DNA from: CBDFLA01 sp965248915
Lineage (GTDB): Bacteria; Pseudomonadota; Alphaproteobacteria; M2410
Direction: 5' to 3'
NCBI GenBank assembly: GCA_965248915.1
Contig: OZ252216.1
Span: forward strand, 2,418,001 to 2,482,000
DNA: 64,000 bases
In this document: in pieces, positions 55,480 to 63,387 of the stretch
Layout: each line of letters begins with the position of its first letter
How positions within the stretch are numbered: the stretch's first letter is position 1
Made by a program: the position numbers and the translations under genes
Notes under the pieces: generated by a model
Database searches by the model: none
Told to the model about the DNA's origin: nothing
What the model saw: only the letters and a program-made list of their open reading frames with translations

Positions 55480-56511
55480 ATGTCCTACTATCAACTCTTC
55501 GACCCCCTCCTGGCGCCGGAAGATGCGGAAAGGATGGTCAACATCTGCGCATCCTATGGACCGCACGGCATGTACTCCGAAGAAGCTCTCAACGAGGGCA
55601 TTGGCGAAAAACTGCCGCAAAGATATGACGCTGTCCTGAACTATTTAGAATCCCACAAGGACCTTCCAAGTGACGACAACGAAATCAAACGCATCGCCCG
55701 TCGAACAAACTACTTTCGAGAGACTTATGCTTACGGCGATGAAATATTGGCGCCTGGGATCGAACCTTTTCTGAGATCAGAAAAGCTGATTGAAGCCGCA
55801 CAACAAGTCCATGACCGTCCAGTCATCGAACCCGCCATCGTCTTTGCCAACTTGTTTCTGCCTGGACAAGAGCTCGCCGTTCATACGGATGTTCCAGAAT
55901 TTCGCGGCGCCAATCGCAAAGTCCTGCCTCAGTGGCTCCTGGTGGCCATGCATCACTCCGGCCTATTTGAAGACTGGCGCATGCCGATCGCGACATGTGT
56001 TTCCTGGTATCACGACTCCGATGGAGGTGAGTTTGTGTTTTATCCAGAAGGGGCTACTGCGAACCCAGTAATCCACACGATCAAAAGTAACACCGCGGTG
56101 ATCGTCGATACCGACAGCATTTTTCACGGGGTTGGGCGCATGAAAGAGGGCTCACAGGAATTGCCGGAGCTTCAACGCGGCATGACCATCGCGCCGGAGG
56201 GCAATGGCAATTGGAACGTCATCGACGGACATCAAACCGTCGCCTCCTACACATGGAATGACATGCGTCTGTCAGTCTCATGGAAGGCTTATTGCTTTCG
56301 AGATCAAGCTGAACACGCGTTATGGCAAACTCAATCCGATGATCTGACGCTAGATTTCATCCTGCAAATGCTGCGGACCGAGTTGAATAAACGTGATGTG
56401 AAAATCGATGATGCGATGCAAAAGGATGAACTCGCAGAAATTATTATCCGCGAATTTATCAGGTTCCCACCAGCGCACCCAACACTGGTTCCAGCCGCAT
56501 TCGCGGCGTGA
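55480..56511 (+). CDS. 2-oxoglutarate/Fe(II) dioxygenase-like protein
   Basis: A 343-residue protein that fits a double-stranded beta-helix oxygenase. An HxD pair occurs in ELAVHTDVPEF, the second His in DSIFHGVGRM and a candidate 2-oxoglutarate-binding Arg in MRLSVSWKAY, with expected spacings. The C-terminal 80 residues are an added helical part. The family is not named; the motif assignment is mine. It could hydroxylate a lipid-like or small substrate. Start uncertain: GTG 55471 or ATG 55480, no strong ribosome site at either. Downstream of an enoyl-CoA hydratase on the same strand. Confidence 0.7.
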   Translation: MSYYQLFDPLLAPEDAERMVNICASYGPHGMYSEEALNEGIGEKLPQRYDAVLNYLESHKDLPSDDNEIKRIARRTNYFRETYAYGDEILAPGIEPFLRSEKLIEAAQQVHDRPVIEPAIVFANLFLPGQELAVHTDVPEFRGANRKVLPQWLLVAMHHSGLFEDWRMPIATCVSWYHDSDGGEFVFYPEGATANPVIHTIKSNTAVIVDTDSIFHGVGRMKEGSQELPELQRGMTIAPEGNGNWNVIDGHQTVASYTWNDMRLSVSWKAYCFRDQAEHALWQTQSDDLTLDFILQMLRTELNKRDVKIDDAMQKDELAEIIIREFIRFPPAHPTLVPAAFAA

Positions 56512-56525
56512 CAAAGCGAAGGGGA

Positions 56526-57332
56526 TCAACTGGCAAACATGCCGCCATCAATGACGAGTTCAGAGCCGGTCACATAACTTGATTCATCAGATGCCAGATA
56601 GAGCACCCCATTGGCGATATCCTGTGCTTGGCCGACGACGCCCACAGGCACTGCGCGCTCAATAACCTCTTCAATATTGATGCGATTAGCCCCTTCAGAA
56701 ATTTCCGGACCTCCCGGAACTGGACCTGAAATTCCTTCTATCTTGTCCCAAATGGGTGTTTCTATGATGCCAGGATGAACTGAATTGACCCGGACATTGA
56801 GGCCGCCCGCAGCGCATTCGAGAGCCGCTCCTTTTGCAAACAACCGCACACCTCCCTTACTCGCATTGTAGGCCACCAGGCCCGGCGAACCTTTAAGGCC
56901 TGCCAGCGACGACATAATGATGATCGACCCACCACCACTCGCCGCCATTGTTGGGATCGCGTGCTTGGTGCCAAGAAAGACACCATCAAGATTGATGCTC
57001 ATAAGACGTCGCCATTCATCCAGTGTTGTGTCAACAATCGGACCACCAATGGCAATACCCGCATTGTTGACTAACACATCAAGCTGACCAAACTCAGACA
57101 CAGTCGCAGCAATCACATCCGCCCACTCATCTTCCGAAGCAACATCGTGATGCAAATATTTTGCGCGCCCACCTGCAGATACAATTTCATCCTGTACCGC
57201 TTCGCCACCGATGTCATCAATATCGGTGACAACAACGAAGGCGCCTTCACGGCCCAAAGTGAGTGCACACGCCTTTCCAATGCCGGAAGAACCGCCCGTG
57301 ACAATGCATACTTTCCCTTCGACCCGACCCAT
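56526..57332 (-). CDS. Short-chain dehydrogenase/reductase
   Basis: A 268-residue classical SDR. VTGGSSGIGKACALTLG is the glycine motif, VVTDIDDIGG the NAD-type acidic end of strand 2, VNNAGIA the NNAG motif, and SSLAGLKGSPGLVAYNASKGGVRLF carries Ser, Tyr and Lys. C-terminal YVTGSELVIDGGMF is the usual end of this group. Probably interconverts an alcohol and a ketone. The second of two adjacent start codons (ATG 57332) suits AAGGAG best. Follows the alpha/beta hydrolase gene on the same strand with 15 bases between. Confidence 0.93.
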   Translation of the reverse strand: MGRVEGKVCIVTGGSSGIGKACALTLGREGAFVVVTDIDDIGGEAVQDEIVSAGGRAKYLHHDVASEDEWADVIAATVSEFGQLDVLVNNAGIAIGGPIVDTTLDEWRRLMSINLDGVFLGTKHAIPTMAASGGGSIIIMSSLAGLKGSPGLVAYNASKGGVRLFAKGAALECAAGGLNVRVNSVHPGIIETPIWDKIEGISGPVPGGPEISEGANRINIEEVIERAVPVGVVGQAQDIANGVLYLASDESSYVTGSELVIDGGMFAS

Positions 57333-57347
57333 CACGTCGCTCCTTCG

Positions 57348-58253
57348 TTATTGTTTCGTTTCGCTATTTCTAGCGTGTGTACCAATCAAATCAGCCAGTT
57401 CAGGAATCAATGCAGTAGGTAAATCATGCCCCATTCCCGCAATCACCTCGAACCGCGCACCGTCTATGCGAGCAACCGTATCCTTGCCGCACGCCACCGG
57501 AACGAGAGGATCGTCTGCACCGTGAACAACCAAGGTTGGCACACTGATTTCAGACACCTCTCGACTTCGGTCTCCGGCAGCCACAATCGCAGCGACATGC
57601 CGAACATAACCGGGAGGATAGAAGGCCCTGTCCATGCTGCGTGTCACTTTGCTGCGCAGTTCATCATCGGGCGACGGATATCCGGGGCTACCAATCATCC
57701 GCAGAGTTTCCATCGAATGACTAATGAGCGTCTCGCGATCCGGGTTTTTCGGCCTGGCAAAAAACATCTGCTTGCGAATTTCTGAAGTTGGTCCTGGCAG
57801 CCGCGGATTCCCGGTAGTCGACATTATCGACGTTAGACTTCGCACCCGCTCACCATGTCGTGCCCCGAGGATTTGCGCAATCATACCTCCCATAGAGGCA
57901 CCAACCACATGCGCGGACGGCACCTGCAATTCATCCATTAATCCAACGGCATCAAACGCCATATCGTAAAGGTCGTAAGGCGCATTTCGAATTCTCAAAC
58001 CGAGTTTCGATTTGAGCCACATCCCTAGCATTTTTGGGGATTCGGCATCATGGAACTTGGTCGACAGACCCACATCTCTATTGTCAAACCTGATAACTCT
58101 GAACCCGTGACCTGCAAGTCCTTCGCAAAAAGGATCGGGCCAAGCAATCATCTGTGTTCCGAGCCCCATCACCAGAAGCATCGGTGGCGCTGACGAATCT
58201 CCAAACTCGTCATAGGCAATCTCGAGGCCATTCTTGATATTTACAACAGGCAT
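57348..58253 (-). CDS. Alpha/beta hydrolase, paralogue of the protein at 3297-4184
   Basis: A 301-residue alpha/beta hydrolase. Catalytic Ser in VGASMGGMIAQ, acid in VVHGADDPLVP, His in AGMGHDLP. It shares long blocks with the 3297-4184 protein, such as GLGTQMI, FDNRDVGLS and GRGFDRSYYPEG versus SMDRAFYPPGYV, so the two are in-window paralogues about 54 kb apart. Probably a cytoplasmic esterase or lactonase. It is followed by an SDR gene, suggesting a short catabolic operon. GTGGGGACAGA precedes the ATG. Confidence 0.9.
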   Translation of the reverse strand: MPVVNIKNGLEIAYDEFGDSSAPPMLLVMGLGTQMIAWPDPFCEGLAGHGFRVIRFDNRDVGLSTKFHDAESPKMLGMWLKSKLGLRIRNAPYDLYDMAFDAVGLMDELQVPSAHVVGASMGGMIAQILGARHGERVRSLTSIMSTTGNPRLPGPTSEIRKQMFFARPKNPDRETLISHSMETLRMIGSPGYPSPDDELRSKVTRSMDRAFYPPGYVRHVAAIVAAGDRSREVSEISVPTLVVHGADDPLVPVACGKDTVARIDGARFEVIAGMGHDLPTALIPELADLIGTHARNSETKQ

Positions 58254-58453
58254 TCTGTCCCCACTCTTTCCGCCTTCACGACGTGTTTTTTGATTGGATC
58301 CTTGCCAACAACTTATACCTCGCGCCCCAGCTCATCAATCCTGCGTCAGGCGAGACCCATCGTTTTGTGATGAGCCACAACTTTTTCATTTCCGACCTCA
58401 CCCCGGGAGGGTAGGCTCCTGATCAAGAGCCTCATTGCAGAGATCCTACTCAT

Positions 58454-58873
58454 ATGCCTGAACTTCAGATTGATCCGCGCCTGACCAAAGACAGCATCCC
58501 CTTGAGCGACTGGAAACATTGCCGCGTTCGCCTCATGAACGATACGCGATTTCCCTGGCTCCTTCTGATTCCGAAGTTTGCCAATCTGAGAGACATGCAC
58601 GATCTGCCAGACGAGATGCGCGACGGCGTTTACCAAGAAATCGACCAAGCAAGCCGCGCCCTAATGCGTACCACAGGCGCGGATAAGATGAATGTTGCAT
58701 CCTTAGGCAACATGGTACCTCAACTTCATGTCCACGTAATTGCACGCTTCAAGTTTGATGCCGCATGGCCAGGGCCTGTTTGGGGTGTCGGGCAGCCAAG
58801 TCCATATGACCACGGCAGTGCAGAGAAGTTCGTTTCAAAATTCACACAAGCCCTAAGGGAGGAGAGTTACTGA
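58454..58873 (+). CDS. HIT family protein
   Basis: A 139-residue histidine-triad-type protein. The motif reads PQLHVHVIAR, so the first His of HxHxH is replaced by Gln, a pattern common in one bacterial subgroup; WLLLIPKFANLRDMHDLP and VWGVGQPSPY are further conserved parts. Members hydrolyse or transfer nucleotides such as dinucleoside polyphosphates. The DUF1295 gene begins at its stop codon (TGATG), so the two are co-translated. No clear ribosome site before the ATG. Confidence 0.9.
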   Translation: MPELQIDPRLTKDSIPLSDWKHCRVRLMNDTRFPWLLLIPKFANLRDMHDLPDEMRDGVYQEIDQASRALMRTTGADKMNVASLGNMVPQLHVHVIARFKFDAAWPGPVWGVGQPSPYDHGSAEKFVSKFTQALREESY

Positions 58874-59760
58874 TGTCGGTAACTTTCCGAAAAACGAGCT
58901 CCGGACCCCTCATCACCTGCACCATCGTATACACCTTCGCAACAATTGCAGCGATCTTGGTCTGGCGAGAACTTTCAAGCCATCACCCAATTTACATTGC
59001 CTTTGGCGCGGATATCGCGGCAACGATTGTTGTCTTCCTGGCTGGAACCGCACTCAGAAACTCGTCTCTCTACGATCCATATTGGACCATTGCGCCTCCA
59101 CTGCTCGCGCTCTTCTATATGTTGCAAGAAACTTCAATCGCCTCTAACGACATGCGAGGCGGATTGGTCTTCTTGCTTGTTATGTTTTGGGCCGGACGAT
59201 TGACCTTCAATTGTTTCAGGCGGTGGAAAAACCTTGTCCATGAAGACTTCCGTTACATTGATTTCAGGAAAAAGACTGGAGCGCTATATCCATTAGTTGA
59301 CCTCTTGGGCATTCAACTCATGCCGACGGTTCTTGTCTTCTTGGGCTGTCTTCCCCTCTACCCAGTCTTCGCGACCGTCTCCAACCCAATCAATCTCATC
59401 GATGGCGTCGCATTTGTGGTTATGGTGGGAGCGGTGGTGATGGAGGCCGTGGCGGACGAACAGCTCACAGAATTCCTCCGAACGAACAAGGACGCTGGAA
59501 AAGTCTGCAAGAGCGGATTGTGGGCCTGGACACGCCATCCCAACTACGTGGGAGAGATCGGTTTCTGGTGGGGACTTTGGCTCTTTGCTCTCGCATGTGG
59601 CCCCCAGTATTGGTGGACCGGAATTGGGGCGTCGGCGATCACGTTTCTCTTCGTTTTCATCTCAATCCCAATGATCGAAAAACGCAAAGCACTCTCGCGA
59701 CCTGATTATGAGGCACAGGTCGCGGGAATTCCGAAACTACTCTTCAAAAAACCAACCTAG
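58873..59760 (+). CDS. DUF1295 integral membrane protein (steroid 5-alpha-reductase-like fold)
   Basis: A 295-residue membrane protein with about seven hydrophobic helices. The C-terminal LWAWTRHPNYVGEIGFWWGLWLFA is the signature region of isoprenylcysteine methyltransferase/5-alpha-reductase-like proteins, and NLVHEDFRYIDFRKK is typical of DUF1295. A role in reducing enone lipids or steroid-like molecules is possible but unproven for this group. It shares one base with the HIT gene stop, so it is translated from the same message. 9 bases from the convergent DUF6491 gene. Confidence 0.9.
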   Translation: MSVTFRKTSSGPLITCTIVYTFATIAAILVWRELSSHHPIYIAFGADIAATIVVFLAGTALRNSSLYDPYWTIAPPLLALFYMLQETSIASNDMRGGLVFLLVMFWAGRLTFNCFRRWKNLVHEDFRYIDFRKKTGALYPLVDLLGIQLMPTVLVFLGCLPLYPVFATVSNPINLIDGVAFVVMVGAVVMEAVADEQLTEFLRTNKDAGKVCKSGLWAWTRHPNYVGEIGFWWGLWLFALACGPQYWWTGIGASAITFLFVFISIPMIEKRKALSRPDYEAQVAGIPKLLFKKPT

Positions 59761-59769
59761 CTGAACGCT

Positions 59770-60150
59770 CTAGGATTCGCTCTTATCTTCCAGTTCTTGG
59801 AACGCCCCAAGTCCGCAGCGGACACCGGAAAATGTGTCTGCTATTACCGTAATAATATCAACGTCGCAGAGCCTTGACCCTGTTGTGCTGTATGAAAAAG
59901 ACTGTTCAAAACCGAGCCGCGAGCATTTATTTGGCAGCGTGTTCAAGTAAACTTTTCCACCAGTCATGTAGAAAAGTATATTACGGTCATCCAACACGCG
60001 TGTATTGCGGATGCTTCTAATCTGCACGCATGACTCCGATTCGCCGGTCTTTGAAAACTTCTCAAGTTCATCGATACTTGGTCGCGCGGCTGCTGTTGAA
60101 ACTCCAGCAAGGGACAGCCCTAACATTCCCATTATGAGAGTCTTTTTCAT
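59770..60150 (-). CDS. DUF6491-like exported protein
   Basis: A 126-residue secreted or periplasmic protein. The signal peptide is about residues 1-22 (ends near STAAA). CVQIRSIRNTRVLDDRNILFYM, NTLPNKCSRLG, STTGSRLCDVDIITV and CGLGAF match my memory of DUF6491, with four Cys likely pairing. Function unknown. GGAGGGTAGGAAC precedes the ATG. The 150 bases before it hold only a short possible ORF (28 codons from 60271, with GAAGGAG upstream) that I do not call. Confidence 0.85.
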   Translation of the reverse strand: MKKTLIMGMLGLSLAGVSTAAARPSIDELEKFSKTGESESCVQIRSIRNTRVLDDRNILFYMTGGKVYLNTLPNKCSRLGFEQSFSYSTTGSRLCDVDIITVIADTFSGVRCGLGAFQELEDKSES

Positions 60151-60299
60151 GTTCCTACCCTCCTAGTCGCAGGTATCTGTACTCAGCCCCCAAGTTTCTT
60201 ACCCCAGGGAATGCTACCGACAACAATGGGAATTGCAAGGCCCAGTCACGCAATCTTGAAGGAGATTAGATGACGCCATTTGCACTCAAGTATCTGTGG

Positions 60300-61478
60300 C
60301 TATTTCTTTCCGCCAGGAAGATAGGGAGGTCTGTCAATCTGGACCCTCGCTTCTAACCAGTTCTTGACCCACCCCTTGTTGCGTTCAAGCGAGGTGGGAA
60401 GACACTCCCCATTATCATACGTGAAGGACAAGAGATCGCGGTCATGGAGTGTAAAGAGAGATTCGCCCAACCGATCATAGGTGCGCCCCGCCCAGTGGGA
60501 TGAACGGTCAGCGACATGTGGAAATTCTCCAACACTCTCTAGTAGACTATCCATGCGTCGAACCAAATGTTCTCGCGACCTCGCCGCCCCCCAAAGCATC
60601 AATGTGCTGATGCCAACTTTCTTGGCGAGCATTTCGCTCCCCCGATTGCGTCGATGATCAAGCTCAACAATTGCTCTGGGAACTGGTCCAAGCCAGACTT
60701 TGCCTTGCGAGTTCATCCAACTGTAAGCCCACTGCCCAAACCGTACAAACCAATAGTGATCATCACTGATCCCACCATCTTTCTTTGGCGGTGCAATGAC
60801 AGCTTGAGCGACATCAAAAATACGGTCACCTGAAATACTGATACCGTTTCGATTCCACTTTCCCCGCTCCGTGTCAAAGGCAGGAAATTCAATAATATCA
60901 AATCGCAACTTGCATAAGGTCGCTACTTCCTGAGCGATCTTTTCTTGGAAGTTGAGGCGTTCTGCACCCCATCGCACCATGCCCTTGTATCGCATGATCG
61001 CAGAAGCAGAGATCGAGATTGCTTCCATGGACGGGCACCGCGTTCTGCTAATCGCGCTCGGTTCGCACAATTGTGCGAGAATGACCACGGCCACGTCGAC
61101 CGTCAGCATCGACAGAGATTCGATTACACGCCACTGTTCATCTTCAGACGAAAGCTCATCCGCAAGATCCACATAAATTGATATGGAGCCACCTTTCTTC
61201 CCCAAATGACGGTAGGTCAGTCGACCATTGCCATCAGACATCCACCCGCCTTGTAGGGTGCGCGCCTGTGGGCCGCCTTTAAGCAACGCAGCAAGAAATG
61301 CAGCTGTGATTGGATTATTGGGAATCCGTCCCAAGCCCTCAGGAAAGGCATCTGGCATTCCCCTGTCCATTCTCTTGAGGCGAGACACGTCAAGATCTCG
61401 AGCGTCCATCGCGACCGCAGGAATCGAATTAGATTGAGGGATGTTGGAAGAACTTCCACGCGCCATCACCTGTACCAT
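60300..61478 (-). CDS. Unrecognised protein, possibly a replication- or DNA-linked function
   Basis: About 392 residues from ATG 61478 (ATGs at 61496 and 61466 are also possible; the frame opens at a TTG at 61604). I do not recognise the family. No signal peptide or membrane segment. The N-terminal part is low in motif; the middle is rich in helices with a SISASAIMRYKGMVRWGAER segment, and the C-terminal part has VPRAIVELDHRRNRGSEMLAKKVGISTLMLW, which has the look of a winged-helix domain as in some replication initiators; that is a weak impression. The C-terminus is basic. Adjacent to a second unknown gene on the same strand. Confidence 0.6.
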   Translation of the reverse strand: MVQVMARGSSSNIPQSNSIPAVAMDARDLDVSRLKRMDRGMPDAFPEGLGRIPNNPITAAFLAALLKGGPQARTLQGGWMSDGNGRLTYRHLGKKGGSISIYVDLADELSSEDEQWRVIESLSMLTVDVAVVILAQLCEPSAISRTRCPSMEAISISASAIMRYKGMVRWGAERLNFQEKIAQEVATLCKLRFDIIEFPAFDTERGKWNRNGISISGDRIFDVAQAVIAPPKKDGGISDDHYWFVRFGQWAYSWMNSQGKVWLGPVPRAIVELDHRRNRGSEMLAKKVGISTLMLWGAARSREHLVRRMDSLLESVGEFPHVADRSSHWAGRTYDRLGESLFTLHDRDLLSFTYDNGECLPTSLERNKGWVKNWLEARVQIDRPPYLPGGKK

Positions 61479-61667
61479 AGTTGCTCTACGCCTCATGTTG
61501 AGCCGAATCAAATGGTGGGTGATGTGATCGCAGCAAAATTCATTTGGACAGTTTTCTGTCTCATCGTTTCGAGCAACCCTAATAAGAAGCCGAAAGGCCG
61601 TCAATCAAACCAGAGGAAAATGGATGGCAAAAAGTGTGAACTGGTTAACCGGCAAATCGATTGATCA

Positions 61668-62498
61668 TCATGATAAACACGCACCAGCTGTCAACCACAA
61701 CCGACCATCTTTGTCCGTTCGATAACACTCGACGACATCACCTATGAGAAGCAAGTCCAATGCACAGATTAGATCATCTCCGCCCATCACTCCGTCAGTA
61801 CCGTCTGAAACCAACAAGTTCTTGTCTATGACTTCTGTCGCCACACCAAGCAAACGATCCACAGCGATTTCTTCGAGACCAAACAGTGCATTTTGATCTC
61901 TCGCATGTGCCATAGCCAACCCAATGGAACAAACCGCCCGCATAGCATCGGGCGTAGCGGCCTCAGCCACAACGGACAAAACTGCAAAGAAATAGAGCCG
62001 GTCATATGACGACATCTGTGTTTCCATCCACATCCCCGGACGCACCCACCAAACGAGGGAGTTTTCTCGATCAACGGCCTCATGAACACTTAGAATGTCA
62101 AAGAACGCCGACCCAGCACCTTCAAGTCCTGGATCTTTGCCAAATTGGACCGGCAATCGGTGCATATTGCGTTGCAGATCGCCAATTCTACGCTCGACCC
62201 CGACCGTGTCCACCATAGGCTCTCTCCCTATTTCCTCAGGTGTTACGGTGATCGAACGGTGGCTCCGGTAGCGAAGACTCTCCTTCGCATGATTGCGACC
62301 AAGTAAGGCGAACAACCCAAGTGTTAGGGCTCTTTCCTCCAGACGAACTGAAGTAGCAATACATAGGACAGAGTGGAGCAACTCAAATCGGCGCGCTGGC
62401 GCATTCCTTTCGTGCCACGATTGGGGAAACAGGCTCATATAAAAACAAAACCTCGGTAAATGGGGGACTGAAACCTCTTCTCTCAATTCGTAACACAT
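61668..62498 (-). CDS. Unrecognised protein
   Basis: Up to 276 residues from ATG 62498. Start is unclear: there is no ribosome site there; ATG 62216 (182 residues) has AGGGAGAGAGCC in front and 62438 is a third option. The C-terminal half is acidic and mainly alpha-helical, with LYFFAVLSVVAEAATPDAMRAV and VDRLLGVATEVIDKNLL; residues MGGDDLICALDLLLIGDVV are repeat-like. No family recognised. It is next to the 60300 gene on the same strand (gap 189 bases from its preferred start), so possibly one unit. A palindrome lies 230 bases upstream. Confidence 0.55.
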   Translation of the reverse strand: MCYELREEVSVPHLPRFCFYMSLFPQSWHERNAPARRFELLHSVLCIATSVRLEERALTLGLFALLGRNHAKESLRYRSHRSITVTPEEIGREPMVDTVGVERRIGDLQRNMHRLPVQFGKDPGLEGAGSAFFDILSVHEAVDRENSLVWWVRPGMWMETQMSSYDRLYFFAVLSVVAEAATPDAMRAVCSIGLAMAHARDQNALFGLEEIAVDRLLGVATEVIDKNLLVSDGTDGVMGGDDLICALDLLLIGDVVECYRTDKDGRLWLTAGACLS

Positions 62499-62723
62499 CA
62501 AGTATTTGGAAGCGGAATGTTTTAACGCCTCAGGATATCTCCTTATCTACAAACCGAAGACCTGCAATCTCGCAGCGCTATCAATTGGTTGAACGCTGTT
62601 ACGATTCAAATCCTGCCAAGTCGCGTTGGAATTTGTCGCAAGCCTCGAAGGTTTTGATGACCGCAACCCAAGGCGGCGAGAATTACGATGCGCCTATACA
62701 CGCGTTATCCGTAGTCACGAGAA

Positions 62724-62746
62724 AACTGTCCGTATACGGGACAGTT
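62724..62746. promoter_or_regulatory. Palindrome AACTGTCC-N7-GGACAGTT
   Basis: The arms AACTGTCC (62724-62731) and GGACAGTT (62739-62746) are perfect inverted repeats around seven bases; the centre GTATACG is itself nearly palindromic, so with one G removed the whole is a 22-bp perfect palindrome. The design suits a dimeric DNA-binding protein. It lies between the unknown gene at 61668 and flp. It could also be a recombination or res site. No protein was identified for it. Confidence 0.5.
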
Positions 62747-62817
62747 CGACTGCATAGGTGACAGCAAAACCTACGTGATGTGTCAAAAAGACCTCCGCAA
62801 GATGGAAAGATAAAATT

Positions 62818-62862
62818 TTAAATACATTGTAACCATCTGAAAACATTGTAAATTTCCGTTAA
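62818..62862. promoter_or_regulatory. Paired CtrA-like boxes upstream of flp
   Basis: First box TTAA-N7-GTAA (62818-62832), second GTAA-N7-TTAA (62848-62862); both contain exactly seven bases between half-sites and each differs from TTAA-N7-TTAA by one base. They are inverted relative to each other and their GTAA half-sites are 19 bases apart, within repeated ACATTGTAA elements (62824 and 62843). They sit about 200-240 bases upstream of flp. In Caulobacter the pilin gene is CtrA-controlled, which makes this placement meaningful. Confidence 0.5.
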
Positions 62863-62988
62863 CTCTCCTGCCAGACAGGGGATACTAGAAGCGCCAAAAT
62901 CCAAATCCCCGAAAATTCGCTTTGCTAGTCTGCAATGGTCAAACTCCCATGTTCGGGGGCGTCCGTCGTGGACATGACAACAAAAACC

Positions 62989-63022
62989 GGATCACGAAAG
63001 CAATGTTCCGCTTTCATGATCC
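62989..63022 (+). promoter_or_regulatory. Hairpin in the flp leader
   Basis: GGATCACGAAAGC (62989-63001) and GCTTTCATGATCC (63010-63022) form a 13-bp stem with one mismatch and an eight-base loop. No U-run follows directly, so a simple terminator is unlikely. It lies 39 bases before the flp ATG and may stabilise or regulate the mRNA leader. Confidence 0.55.
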
Positions 63023-63061
63023 ATCTGGGTAAATGCTCTTTTGTACAAGGGAGAAATACAA

Positions 63062-63253
63062 ATGTTGAAACTCTACACAGCTACGAAGACTTTCTTCGCT
63101 GACCTCAAAGACGACAGCGAAGGCGCCACGATCATTGAATATTCGCTGCTCATCGGTCTGTTGGCGGTAGCAGTTGTTCTCACAGTCGGATTGGTTGGCA
63201 CATGGCTCGCCGCCCAATGGGTCGCATTGTGTGCTGCTCTTCCTCTTTGCTAA
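63062..63253 (+). CDS. flp: Flp family type IVb pilin
   Basis: A 63-residue prepilin. A short leader ends at Gly21, and the processed part begins ATIIEYSLLIGLLAVAVVLT: Glu at +5 (residue 26) and Tyr at +6 (27) are the Flp motif, followed by the hydrophobic helix. The prepilin peptidase cuts after Gly21. It has two C-terminal Cys (57, 63), possibly disulfide-forming. It makes the tight-adherence pilus with the Cpa/Tad machinery, starting with cpaB next door. ATG 63062 follows AAGGGAGAAATACAA. Leader and downstream hairpins flank the gene. Confidence 0.93.
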   Translation: MLKLYTATKTFFADLKDDSEGATIIEYSLLIGLLAVAVVLTVGLVGTWLAAQWVALCAALPLC

Positions 63254-63319
63254 TCGCAGCAGGACACGACTCGCGGCGGCGACATTAGCTAGCCGCGCAT
63301 AACTATCCGGCGGACAAAA

Positions 63320-63350
63320 CACCAGGTGGCATGAATATTGCCTCTTGGTG
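63320..63350 (+). promoter_or_regulatory. Hairpin between flp and cpaB
   Basis: CACCAGGTGGCA (63320-63331) pairs with TGCCTCTTGGTG (63339-63350) over 12 positions with one mismatch, one G-T pair and a seven-base loop. No U-tract follows, so it is unlikely to stop transcription fully; it may protect a pilin-only mRNA or reduce read-through to cpaB, which would fit the need for much more pilin than machinery. Confidence 0.6.
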
Positions 63351-63387
63351 TCCCGTCGGCCCCAAATGGGTCCCAAAGGAGGTCACC

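Larger units (their letters stand above)
62499..63061. promoter_or_regulatory. Regulatory intergenic region upstream of flp
   Basis: A 563-base stretch with no convincing gene on either strand. It contains a 23-base palindrome (62724-62746), two one-mismatch CtrA-like boxes (62818-62862), an A+T-rich tract around 62811-62855, and a 13-bp-stem hairpin (62989-63022) close to the flp start. CAAGGGAGAAATAC just before 63062 is the flp ribosome site. The left part must also carry the promoter of the divergent 61668 gene. Confidence 0.6.

Noticed and set aside
58413..58432. Six-base inverted repeat AGGCTC/GAGCCT before the HIT gene
   Set aside because: Short stem, no U-run, and a plausible chance match in a 200-base gap.
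60271..60357. 28-codon plus-strand ORF with GAAGGAG before its ATG
   Set aside because: Overlaps the 3' end of the convergent gene at 60300 and has no recognisable content; too short to support.
63272..63350. Intrinsic terminator between flp and cpaB
   Set aside because: Inverted repeats exist (also a short CGCGGC/GCCGCG pair at 63272-63297) but no U-run follows either; called a hairpin instead.
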